Assembly: GCF_024713975.1 (NCBI RefSeq)
Contig: NC_091110.1
Span: 14,569,501-14,633,500 of the forward strand
DNA: 64,000 nt
Reading direction: 5' to 3'
From: Paralichthys olivaceus
Lineage: Eukaryota; Chordata; Actinopteri; Pleuronectiformes; Paralichthyidae
Position numbers and translations under genes: made by a program. Position 1 is the stretch's first letter; every line of letters begins with the position of its first letter. This document shows positions 47,108 to 59,865 of the stretch, in pieces. The notes under the pieces are model-generated. The model searched no databases, had not been told where the DNA came from, and saw nothing but the letters and a program-made list of their open reading frames with translations.

Positions 47108-49945
47108 GTGAGTTTGAAACTGCGCTGGTTGATTCAGACCTGTGGTTTACCTGGTTCTAGGAATCATACTTTAAGAAAAGTTTGCAACCACATGCATGTT
47201 TCTGTGGCACCTCACATGAAGATATCTCTGTTGTAATGACAAAGAAAGAAATGGTTGGTTGAGAATTCATAATTCTGTCTAATGCTCAGAATTGTATGGA
47301 CGTTTTTCTTGGAATTAGCTATTGAAGTTTAATGTGGCCCCATTTTTAGCAAAACTTCACTTACATGTCATCTGGTATGATGAAAAAGTTAGAACATTTG
47401 GTTGGTGGTGCACATCATATGACTTGGAGTTTTTCTTTTCTTGTGTGGAGATTTCTTCTGTTCCCTCATGTTGAAATGATGCATCCCATATTGCTCCCCG
47501 CTGTGGTTGCAGGTTGGATTTAGCTGAGGTCATGATTACTTTTGGCCCAGTCGACTGCTGAGGGTTAAGGTTTGGTTCAGATTAAAAAAGTAGGTTAACA
47601 TGCAGGATATGCTTCTGTTTTATTTCTCGTGATTGAGAAAGCTGCTCGTCTTCATTTGAGGGTTGATACTGACTTTATCAAGCTTATCAGGCTTCTGCCA
47701 GATGTGAACTAATGATGTGTCCTGCAACTATGGAATCTACCAGCTCCTTTCTGCACAATTAGCTAATGTAGTGACATTTCAACACCTGCAAGGAACCCTG
47801 CACCCTCTGATAAAGACATTTGCATCACTGAGCCGTCCCTCGCGTCTTTATGTAATGGGGAAATTTGCTGTACGCTAAACCACTTATCCATCAATAAAAG
47901 TTTGTAATGTAACACAAACTTTTAGACGAGTTGGTGTATTTGAGGTTGAAGATGTTGTTTTTCTAAACTTTAGGCTGTAATTAAAATGTAAACCCTAAAA
48001 GGACATTGGTGTATGATATGTATCCATATTGAGGAACTTGTATTTGTGTCTTAATCACCTCCACATGGACACGTTAACATAGTTTTCATTTGGGGGAAAA
48101 CATACTGTTATTGGATTGGTACTTTGGTATTGGCTGAGTTTGTTAAACAGAGTCGGAACAGGGGAGAAAATGTTGGACTGGTGCATCCCTAAGTGATTCC
48201 ACAGATCAACACATCCTGTTACTGTCCCATGTTGACATATTCTGTGTGAGTGATACATCCAGTGTGTGCCATGGGTTTGAACTGATGCGTTACCACGTGG
48301 CACAACGGGCGGGTTCGGTCTGTTTCTGTAAACCCACGACTGCTCTGCTGAAGAGGCCTCGCATCTCCTGAATTATTCCAGCTGAGGAGACTAAGATTAC
48401 GAACGGCGAATACCAGACGTGTAATTCCGATTTGTGATTTTTCTCTTAGTGGTGGTGTGTAGTTTTCTCATAACTCAGAGGTTTGGTGTTAATCAGCTGT
48501 ACAAACACTCAGCCGTGCTCCACCACGTCCTTTGTTATTAAGGAAAAATGGATCCTAATGACTCGAGTCTGAAATCCCCAGAAAAAAAAGGGAACCTTGT
48601 TCCTCAACACACTTAAGTCGCCTTGTCTGCCGGTGTGTCTGTCCGTCTGTGGCCTGCGTGACCTCTTCAGCATTACAAACATCTCTCACAGGCAGCCGTC
48701 ACTGTGAAATCATGTCGCGTATTATTGAGGAATTTCTGCTAATGTTGGTTGGGGGGCTAAGGGGATTACATATGACCATTTACTCTAACACCCAGAAGCT
48801 TAAAATACTGTTATTTTAAAGAAGGCCTTGTTGGCCTGCCAGACTGAGAGTCTGTGCCTAAACCACCCAGCAGCACATTTATTACCTTTATCTGGACTTG
48901 TAGAGGAATAATGGGGGATGCATGCAATCATTCAGGATCATATATAAATAGTCCAATATAAAAATAACATACATTTGTTACTTTTTGCAGAGGGAGTTAA
49001 ATGGAAATCAATTTACAGTGTTAATGTATAATCAACTCAGCGTGCGATCAAAAACTTCAAATGTAAAAATGATCTCATTTTTCAGATTCCCTCAGTTATT
49101 TTCAATCAGTTTTGTTACACTGACTTCACAAATGTTTACCACTCAATTGGTAAAAATATTTCTTTGGGAAATTGTTGAAAATATCAAATCATGAACCATT
49201 TTTCCATGTTTATGAAAGTGGAAACAAAAAATCCTGGATCTGTCCCTTTAGTTCAGATTCTTTCGTGGCCCATTGACAGACACTGACAAACAGCTAATTT
49301 CGTATAGATATTCAACTGGCTGTGATGGATGCTTGAGCGGCTGAAACTGGGATTTTCAACAGGAGAAAACCTCTCGTCAGCTCAGCTTTCATTGAACTGG
49401 GTCCACTAAGGCTCAATAATGAATCCTAGTGTCCTCGAAACAACCTCTACCCTGACACTGCACCAACAAGCACACGGCTTGGCACTTCATAACTTCCACA
49501 CTCAGTTTCAATCTAATCAACAGCAGCTTGATGGACGCCCTGACCCTGCTGGCTGGAAGCCGCCTCTTTAATACCTCCGTAAACACCTTTTTTTCACGTT
49601 TTTTCCCTGTAGTTGAAAAAGGCAGCTCCATTTATAACCTTTTAGCTCAACTCATGTGTGTGATGTCTAGATAGAGTGTGATGAGTGAGATACCCGCTTG
49701 GTGAAACGACGCTGCCGCCTCAGCCGCCATTCTTGACTGAAAGTGCTGTTAAATCAGGCTGCAGCCAGAGAACAGTATCTGTGGTCTGTAATAGTCTCTG
49801 TAATGTTTTCACTGGCAATTTGTATTTGGCATGAAACGGAGCGTAAAGGAAAGCGGGAGGAAAATGGAAAATAAAAAAAATCTTCTTTTGAAGCAGTGAG
49901 AAACCTTCCTCATTGCTTTGTTCAGGAGAAACACATATTTAAGGC

Positions 49946-50110
49946 TGAAACCAATGATTATTTCTTAGTTGAGATTAGTTGATTCATCTAATCATAATTT
50001 ATTTTAAATTTCAATTCAGTCGATTCATTCTTTGGTTCACTTACCTGTAAATGATGACCATAACTTCTACCGTTAATCTTTCAATAATTTCATTCAAGCA
50101 TTGGATCATA
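49946..50110 (+). repeat. Decayed 'GGCTGAAACCAATGATTA' element, copy 1
   Basis: The sequence AAGGCTGAAACCAATGATTA, followed by TTAGTTGATTCATC and repeated ATTCATT/GATT motifs, resembles the widespread vertebrate non-autonomous DNA transposon that starts GGGCTGCAACTAACGATTA. A related copy lies at 62394-62690. Both are heavily decayed. Confidence 0.45.
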
Positions 50111-50990
50111 AAAATACTTATTTTACAAATAATATTTTCCCAACATAAAATAAAAAGTGCCAAGAGTTAAAAGGCATCAATCTCTATTACGATTGTCCGT
50201 GAGTCCACCATTAAATTAAACCCAACATAAATAGTGGAAAGAAAATACAACAACATATACAGATGCAGAAATGGCTCCCAGACACTGGCGACCAACCAAC
50301 AAACAGACGAAACAGTAAGAATCCAAATGCTTGCTCTGCTGTTTCGTTGTTTTGAGGTCAGACAGCCCAGGGATGATTTCGCTTGTGCAGCAGCGGTAGA
50401 AGATTTGAAAAGCACCATTAAAGTAGGTCTCAGTTGGAAGACTTCTTTAGGGCCGATACACCATAACATTGTACCTGATCGCTTCCCTTCAACAGTCAAG
50501 TTGTTTTAATACAAACCGTTTTTTTCCAGCCAGAGTTGCACCATTAGCGTGTCTGTGGTCGTCATTCCTTCTTGCTGTGCCTGAAAAGCATCTTTACTGT
50601 TTCGGTCCTGATATCATACTTCGTTCTCCAGCTCACAGTTTAGCTTGCTTTCTGTGAAGTCCGGGGGTTTTCAAGATGGGCGTGCATCACACTAACCTCT
50701 GCTCTCCTGGACGGGATAGTAGTTGTTATTGTCTAAACCTCTCCACATATTCAATTGAATGGCTCCCCTTCCAGCTGCTGGGCTCAATCGATTTATATTG
50801 GCTTGTTTCTTGACTCAGTTGTTGTTATGGTAGAACTGGGCTCCTGACGGGATCTGAAGACTGGAAACAAAGAGTTTATAGTTCATTGAGGAAAAGCTGT
50901 CTGTAACTGACATGAGAGATACGAGTTAGTGGTTTACATATGAAGATGATGGTTCACTCTCAGCTGCTTTGTCACCTCCACACCTGTGTC

Positions 50991-51064
50991 TATATATACT
51001 GCAGCCAGCCACTAGGAGGCGATGAACATGCTTGGCCTCACTTTTCAGGAGCTGTCCATCTTTA
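50991..51064 (-). repeat. Short repeat family R1, copy D (inverted)
   Basis: Reverse complement reads GATGGACAGCTCCTGAAAAG, TGAGGCCAAGCATG and AGTGGCTGGCTGCAGTATAT, matching the left part of copies A and B. Confidence 0.65.
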
Positions 51065-53819
51065 TGTCGTCTGTTATTCAGACATGCAAACCTGAACTTT
51101 TTAAGACAATGACAGAGGAGCTGCAGGTTTGAGCTAAAATGTAATCGTCCAGCTTCTGAGTACAAATTTTGTATAATGTTGGATTGAGCTAACGTGCTAA
51201 CAGAAACTGTCTGACACTTGGCAGAATGCAAATACAACACGTGAATATGTGAATTTACGTATCGTGGTTCCACTGTTGTCAACTGGTCCTCAGTTTCCGA
51301 CATTGATCACACATGGTCCAGTCATGTACGAGGTCTTGTTGGAAGTGAAAGAGTCAGTCTTTGTCATAGTGTCCTGACAAGTTTGTAAAAAAAACGGAAA
51401 ATGTACTAAAATGTTTTTACTTTGTTCTTGTTTCTGTAAAATTTTAAAGATGTGTTTTTTATACAAGCGATGTGTAAAGTTTTTAGTTTGCGTCCCACTA
51501 TAAATGGAGCCCTTTGAGCTCATTATTTTCAAACCACAATGAATTATACTTTCTCTACTTCGATCTCTAATCTGGCTAAGCATGACTGCTCTTATTCTTG
51601 CACGGTGCCCCTCGGCTTTTGAAGAGCAGGCTCAGCCTTGCCCATTACACTAAGTGAGCTTGTTGAGGACAACAATGGCCGCATGAAGGCCGTCTTTCTC
51701 TGTCACTGTTGTTGGAAACCCATGGGACATTCCACACCTCAGTGGAGCAGACCTGCTAATGAAAGTGTTGTTTCTTTCCTCTCATCACTGGGACTAATGG
51801 TGCATGGAGAGGAGATGAATGCGGGTCTCAGTGTACGTCTATGAGAACAGGGGAGGAATTTTCGAAGCCCATTTTGGTTCATTCATGACCAGGACGCACT
51901 GGAACGAGGAGAGTTGAGATGCAGACTGAGATCAGTAGAAGGGCCATTAAGGAAGGAAGGCATGACTCGGCCTCTGTTCAATGGAGCCGTGACGTTACCT
52001 GTGTTTGACAACCTTGTAACTTCAGTTGTGGTGTTTTCTTTTTACTTGAGCCGACGGGCCGCTCGGCTCTGGATCTGCAAAGGTTTCACGAGGCAGAGTC
52101 CAGTGAAATCTAAACCAAACAACTTGTTTTATAACCTTAAAGAAATGCAAAGTGATCAGCCTGAAAACATAGTTTGATGTAGGCACTTCAGTTCTTCTTA
52201 CATTTTAAATTCTCACCTCTCTTCTCTCTTTTCATCTCCACAGGAGAAGCATAAAATATGAGGAAGTTCTTTCGTTAATCAAAACCAAACATAACTTCCG
52301 CCCGACGTGAAACTGAGCGTGAATCAGGCTCAAGAGTGCTGGTGATTTTAACCTAATTATCATATCTTCCTGTCTCTCTGTAATTTAGACATTTCCATAC
52401 CCAATTTCAGAAAAATGCTCTTCTGTGGCTACAACAAACACATCCAAATGTTTGTGTCCTGCTTACTCCTCCTTACGTAACATCTGTAGGATTTGGCATC
52501 GGAGGGTTTAGTTACAGATCATCTTGACCCCTGGGTCAAGAAATATTCTTTGCACACATGGAGTGAGATCTGTTCTCAATTACAGCTAAAAACGTTTGTT
52601 TTTGAATCAGAAGATCTGTGGGAACATGTCTGCTTCCACGATTCAGATCTGAGAGGTCACATGTGAACTAACGGCTCACCCTGTGCTAAATCTCATTGGT
52701 CGGGACAGACGCTGTCACAAAGTGTGAGCGTCTCAAAAGTCCCACACCCAGTGTTGTAATGATGGTAATGGCTGCTAAGTGTGTTGGTTGTGAAAACTCT
52801 ATTTTAAAAAAGTGAAGCTGCGTGTTTCAGACAGTGCGATGGCTGTCCTTATTTTCCAGCCCGGCATGCAGGGCAGCGCTTTGGGTGAAGTGATTTCCAG
52901 AGTTTACCCGCAGAGGAAAATCTGTCTCAGCCTCCTCAGTAATGAGATTAGATGACAAAATGAGAATGATGACGACGACGTGTGTGTCTGATGAGAAAAA
53001 ATTAGCCCTTTGTTGTAGGTCGGTTCTTCAAGGAATAATTCAGCATTTTGGAAACGAGAGTGGAACCAGACAACTTCACAAAGTCCATTCGTGTCAGATT
53101 AAACAACGTGGTGATGTCACCCTTTGGTTTGTGAGCTGATGTCTTGAGTTTGACATTTTGACCAACACCATCACATTCAGATGCAATGCACTCATTGAAT
53201 GGAACAAGTTGTTGGTCCATAATCTACTAAACTGTCATCGTGCTGTAGCATAGAAGGCCTGAATCAATTGAGATCTCTGTGAAGAGAAGTGGGGTCATTT
53301 CATTTCAAGTATGGCTACTAAGAGTCGCCTTCTGCTGGTCATTCGACAGAATTCAGGTTTCAGACATTGGCTGGAATGAGCTGATGTGCAAAAAGACAGT
53401 GAAACCAAAACCACTTAAAGAAACCAGCTGAAAATGTCTCGATGCTACGGCACTGCTTTACTAGCAGCTATTTATCTTAGCATAAAAATTGGAAAAAGGT
53501 GAAGAGTGCTACCTGATTCTGAAATAGCATCTTTGAAGCATATCACTACATATTTGTTTAGTTATCTCAAATCAATACATTTGACAATCTGTAAAGTGAA
53601 AAAGTCAAAAACTTTATAACTGGCAAAATGTAGAGTTACGAGATATTGACATTCTTGTGTCCCTCATTGCATTTACTTTTAATATAGTACTACCCCCATC
53701 CTGTGGACTTCATGGGAACGTAACATACAACTTTTTTATGGATGAATCGTGGTATCGAACTCTTCATCTATGACACCGAAGCGAGAAAGTGAGAAAGCGT
53801 TGACTCCTGAGTGTGTGTA

Positions 53820-53823
<4 letters not shown>

Positions 53824-53888
<65 letters not shown>
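53824..53888. repeat. Pure (TG)n microsatellite, about 65 bp
   Basis: An uninterrupted TG dinucleotide run of about 32 units in trabd2a intron 2. The opposite strand gives a spurious His-Thr reading frame. Confidence 0.98.
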
Positions 53889-53892
<4 letters not shown>

Positions 53893-55077
53893 GAACATAT
53901 GCTGGCATGATGACAGTAATACACAGAAACACACAGGCAGCTAAATCTGATTAAATCTCATTTGTCCCAGTGGAGAGAACCATAACTATCCGGTCCATTG
54001 ATTCAGCGATCATCAGAGCAGAATGGCCTGCAGTGATGAAACGTATACGTGTGCTCACATGGGTCGACGCAGGCCAAGAGAAAAAAAAAAGAAGAAAAAG
54101 ACGAGAAGAACAATAAATCATAACCTGTACTCAGATTTATTAAACTCATTACGGCTTTAATGCTCTGCCAGATGATTGTCTCTGTTACATGAGTATTCAT
54201 CAGTTATTGAGACAAATGATGAATGATGATGTTATTCTAAATAATTGATGAAGCACTTAGGCCAAGTAAATGTCACCATGTGAGATATTAACAGGAAACA
54301 ATCTAATTTCTTAAAACAAGAAAATGTGCAGGAAGATGGATGAAAGTGAAATATCTTGACATAAGCTTCCTTCACTTTAATACCATATAAATGCACCTGT
54401 TAGGCAGCAGAAGTTTTTTAGTGCGGCACCAAATTTATCTTCACTCACAATGTAGGAAGTGATTTATATCGTTTAAGTCACAAGTGGTTGATTTAAGTTG
54501 ATTTGAATTTATAATTTGACTTCATTCTTTGATTAAAGGGACTAAATGTGTATTTGTCCAGATTGTTTTGTTCATATCCGTTTATTTTTGTCTGCGTCTG
54601 TGTTGCACGGAAGTTTCAGCTTACATGTGCATCCCTGTGCTTGTTTGCAAGAGTTCACATCCGCGTATGAATGTGTGCGTATGTGTGTGTATACACTTCT
54701 GTGAATTGTATTTCCAACCCGTCCTCACAGCCTTACAGCGTCCCCCCGGTGTCATGTCGCTCCGAGGTGCTTGATTTCCTCCCCACTGTTGACCAAACAG
54801 TCCCATATTAGATGTCTGGCATTTCCTCAGACATTATCTGTACATCTGTCTGGTTACGTGACACCACAGAAGAAGATGCGGAGTTCCTCCTGCTTTCAAA
54901 ACCTTTTCCCGAGAGCTTCATAGACAGAAAATCAAGTGTGAACTCTGTCAGCAAGTTAATACAAAGAAAAAGCTACTGAACAAAGAGAGCTCTGGATCTC
55001 ATCAACCTGATATCTGATGATTTGAACGAGCCATGCTTTGGTTTTTAGTGACAAAAAATGAGGTGTGAATCTGAAGG

Positions 55078-55280
55078 TTTGATATTGGCTCAGGAGGTTG
55101 AGAGGGTTGTTCTCTAACCAAAAGTTTGGTGGTTTGATCCCTGGCACCTCCAGTGTGCCTCCGGGCCAAATTACCCCTAATGCGCAGTGTATCAATGTGT
55201 GTAATAGAAAATGTCAGTGGGTTATTGTGATTTGTACTGTAAAGCACTTTGAGTGGGTGATGAGACTGGGAAAGCCATTA
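55078..55280 (+). repeat. tRNA-derived SINE-like element
   Basis: An A-box-like TTGGCTCAGGAGGTTGAGAG at about 55085 is followed about 30 nt later by a B-box-like GGTTTGATCCC (about 55131). Further on come GGGCCAAATTACCCCTAATG, CGCAGTGTATCAATGTGTG and a tail with TGTAAAGCACTTTGAGTGG. This order is that of a common teleost repeat with a tRNA-like head. It is degenerate, so probably inactive. Confidence 0.65.
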
Positions 55281-58200
55281 GTCCGTTGTTCACATTAGTC
55301 CACAGCTCCAAGATTCACTCCCATGACCTCCAGGGTTTGAGAAGCGACACTTTTAACCTCTTCATTGCTTCGATTTTTTAAAAGTTTATTTTTTCCTTCT
55401 ACATTTTCCTTTTTAAAAAAAAAAATACTACAAAGTTTCTGTGACCATCTTTAATCCCTTTTCCTCTGATTATGAGCGAACCCTCACCCCCTTAGCTGAA
55501 TTTTTCCATTTGCGTCTTCATCCACCCATTTCAATCCTTTTGTTTTTCCGGGTGTATTTGATTGAAAGCGGATGAGATGTAGCTGGTGCCAGCTGCATGC
55601 CAAGAAAAAGAGCTCAGATCCTTGAAAGCATATACAGTAACACACTCCAGTGCAGGAGGGTCCGACCTGCGGAGACTGCCGCAGGCTTTTCCTGATTGTG
55701 TAACGCAGGCTTCTGCAGCTCAAACAGGGATTTAATAGCTTGTCTCCCTGACTTAACACCAGGTCATGAAAACTTATGCAGGCCGAGGAGCTTTGCACCA
55801 CGATCATCGCTCTGTATCCAGACTCATGCTTGATACTTAAAAATAATCTACACGGCTTGTTACTTAATAAAATACGTTGCTGGCTTTGACATATTCACAG
55901 TTCTGGAAGATGCCCTCAAGGGATCGCTGTGATTTCTACATAATCCTGTTTAACTCAATATTTTATTGTTATTTTTTAATAGACCACAGAAAATACAGGT
56001 CTCTTTCTACGTCTGTTCTAAAATCAGTGCAGGTTTTCTTCAAATACACTTCAGAAATGACATTGTAATCAATATTTTTTTGTACTTTTTTAATCTATAT
56101 CTATGCAATATTATGTGATTTAATCTTTTTATATCATTGGGGGGGAATGCAATAGCCGTACCAAAATTATTTGTATATATAATATATTGGTTGATATAAA
56201 CAGTAGATTATGGAAAAGATAACCTATATTCTATAATCTAGAATATATTGAAAATATTATAGAAAATAATAATTAAAAAATAAATGATAATATCATGTAA
56301 AAATAATTGAATTTTCATGTCGGCATAAATATAAACACTGATACCAATATTACACAGAACACAACTCTCAGTAATCATCTGTCCATGGTAACGCACAAGT
56401 TAAACACAGGTCATTTCAATTATTTAATCAACAAACCCATTTTCTTATGATTAATGTAAAACAACTCAAGTGAAAATAGCTGTAATTACATATTAAATAA
56501 CAAATATCTTAAACACTGCTTATTTTAGTGAGTACTTTTCCATTCACTGCTCCAACATCTGATTGTGAAACTTGGCTCTGGGCAAACGGCTCAGAGAGAA
56601 ACACATTTGTGTTGCTGCTGTCTTGCAGTTTGCCTCCACCTTCATTTAAGTAAGAAAAGCTCAGCTTCTACAAATGTACTTAACACTCACTTAACAGCGG
56701 CCTTCCCGTCTTTAAAGCTAATGTAAGTGAGACATTAAAGCAATTACAGTAATTATAATACCCATTTCAATTTGTTTAGCTCCCATCATTCTCACTATTG
56801 TTGTGTAAGTTAAGATTTTTGCAGACGAGGTTGTTGCTGTTACTAAGCTACGACCAATCAGCATTGAATTAGCATGTGAGTGATAAAAATGAATTAATGC
56901 CACAAACACAGCTCTGGGAGAAGATAGTTATAACATTTATTCTTGTGTATTGAAGAAAACCAAGCCTGAGTTTGGAGGAATGATATAATATTGTAAATAT
57001 GCAGTTGCTGTTAAAAACAACAGCAGTTTGTTTTGCAGGTTGTCTTCTGGTACATCCCCATAAACCGCCAAATTATGTGTAATTCAGAAATCAATAACTA
57101 TTCCTTTCATTTCATTATTTCTTTCCTGTAAATGTATGATTTATTAACGAATTGCTTCCTGAGGGTTGTCGTCGCCACTTGTTAATTTAAGTTATTTGTC
57201 ACTTACTTTTACCATCAAGAAAATGTGACCTGATGCAGTAAATAACACTTAGCAGCATTAATGCCACATTTGCATAGTGCCACATTGAATTGTGTAAACT
57301 GGAGCAGTGTAAACTCACAATTATATTTTTCTCAAACAGGGAATTTAGCTGTAATATTTGTGACTTTTATATTTGCGTTACATTGCATTAACAAAAACAA
57401 CTTACTTCATTGTATGTGAAAAGAAACTTGCTAACAGAGAATAGTCTGCTAATGGACGTGACAGCTATCAGATAAGAAGGAATAACATGTGGATACATGT
57501 CGGTGCTGAAAGGCCTAATGTCTTTGTTCACAGTCTAATGAAACAGACGACTGTCACTGCCGCTGAAACAAATAGATCATTTGTTTTCGGGCTGTCGAGG
57601 GTGAAACCACCTTTAAATCAATTTTTACCTTTTTATATAATTTACTTTTAAGCCAAAAATAGAAAATAACAACCCTGAAGTTGACCCAGTTGTCAAAGAA
57701 ATCTATGATCCGCACAGTAGTGAAAATATATGTGAGAGTTTCGCACATTAAAGAATCCAAAATTCAAGACAAAAGATTTTTTAAAAATAGAATGTTCTTC
57801 TTCACAATGAGCATCAACCTCACATTTTTGACACCGAGTCTCATAAGTTGCTCTTGGTAGCTCATGCTGTCTCTGTACTAGCCAGGTTTGTGAATGGTCT
57901 GGATTAAATCCAGCATCATCACCGCCTGGAGACCTCAGCCAAACCTGACTGGACCTCAGCCGAGCAGCACGAGGCCAAAGCTGTCCGCAAACTCAAACAC
58001 ACAGGACGATTAGTGTCACCTGGAACTTGTGCAGCGGTTTTGAGAAGAAGCCACTCTGCAATTATTTGTGACTGCAAAAATGAGAGAAACTCCTTTTTCT
58101 CTCTGCTGTCAGGAAACGTCGCTACGCACAGAAAATTGTTATAAAGTGCTCAAGACTTTTTTTAAAGCACAATTAGAAGAGTTAACCCAAGAATCCTGTT

Positions 58201-58720
58201 ATAATCCACAAAGAAACTTAAATCCAATTATTATAGAAATATCACAAAATTGTGCAAAATCAATGATGTGGATGATTTCACATGGTTCAGTTCAGCAGAT
58301 GCTGATAAAATAAAACATCTTCCTGTCTCCACATTTTTGGTGTCAGCAGTAGAATTTCACAGGTGAGTGCCACACAGGAAAGGTTTTGTGAGACGTGGCG
58401 GTTTTCCACAGATGTTTGACCCGATGAAGACTCCGACATCTCTACGGCTTGACAGAGACATGCACCAGGAGTGAAATGAAACGTTGCCTCAAACATCAGC
58501 AGGAATTTCTTCCAGCTGGGTGAAGTTTTTCAGCCGACACTGCAGAGTTGCTCCCTGACATTCGAGTCGTTGCTCGGCTATTGTCAGTGTGGATCTTTAA
58601 GGAGATGGGGAGCAGGAGAGCTGGTTTAGTTTATTAGCCATGTAACTTCACATATCTAACCTTTGGTGGAATAAAAACAGACTCCTACAAGAAAGTGCCA
58701 TATGTAAAGATGGATGCCAT

Positions 58721-58800
58721 GACAGCTCCCCCCAAAAATGAAGCCAAAACATCTTGATCACCCCCTGTTGGCTGGCTGCAGTATATGACCACCTCCATTT
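58721..58800 (+). repeat. Short repeat family R1, copy B
   Basis: Contains GACAGCTCCCCCCAAAAATG, AAGCCAAAACATCTTGATCA and TTGGCTGGCTGCAGTATATG, matching copy A and the left part of copy C. Confidence 0.7.
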
Positions 58801-59649
58801 CTAAAAGGGCGAAAGAACACGTTGATTTTTTCCCCAAACATAGTTCCTGGGACTTTAGGTGGTTAGCCTTTTAGTTTTCTAACTAACCTGAGTTGATCCC
58901 AATGAAATAATCTTTTATTTGTTCAGAATGAATGAGCTGTTTCCTTATTTAGTTTCACTAAAGTAGTGTAAAGTTGTTTGAACGTTTCTCGAACAGAGTC
59001 GTTTCCTCTTCAGAGTTCACCAGTATTTGCCACTTAAACAAAACAGCAGTTGTTTTTCGGCGTAACGTTGGATTCTGTGTCTTGTGGTCCGCACGTTTTC
59101 CCTGCAGCTTGTAGAAAACACAGGAAAATAAATGGGTGAAGACATTGAATCCGGCTCTAACAGCCTGCCTGTGTTCTAGATAAGATCTTTTTAGGGGAAC
59201 ACGTTTCATTTTGATTAATAGTTGTTGCCTCTTGGATGACTGACAGATATTGGTCTGAACACAACTGGAAATGTGATGGTCTGCTGCTCTGACTTGTTTT
59301 GAATCCATAAAGGAGGGAGAGATGTTGTATAAACCTGTGGTGTGTGGCTGTGTTCTTGTGTGTGTGTGTGGCACACACTGTGTCTATTTAGCGAAATAAT
59401 CTTTTTACATTTAACTTTTCCTCTATCCTCTCCCCTGTACCGTGTGGTGGTCGAGAACAAACCAACACAATTTTTTTTCCGTCAAGTATCATTTAACACT
59501 TGATGGTTTCCTGGCAATTTTATATAAGAAACCAAAACAAGGGATGAAAAAAAAAAAACTTTCAGAGCTAAGTTGAAAATATGTCGCATTAGCATCATCC
59601 ACTCGCTTGTATTGTCTCAGCAACAATGAAAGTGGTAATATTGCCTTTG

Positions 59650-59865
59650 GATGACAAAACGGTTTCACAAAGCCAAACTATCTTGATCGCTCCTTGTCGG
59701 CTGGCTGCAGTATATCCTTCATGTTAGTGGATGGGACATGGACCAAGCTACCAAGTACTCATCAAGTAAAATGTTCTCAAAGATGGTTTCTGGGAAGCTC
59801 GTATCACACTGATGTATGTGTTCATTTTTCTGATAAGTTTGGTGCAAGATGGCGTCATCCGTGGA
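59650..59865 (+). repeat. Short repeat family R1, copy C
   Basis: Contains AAGCCAAACTATCTTGATCG, GTCGGCTGGCTGCAGTATAT, CATGTTAGTGGATGGGACAT, CAAAGATGGTTTCTG and CACACTGATGTATG, in the same order as copy A. Confidence 0.7.
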
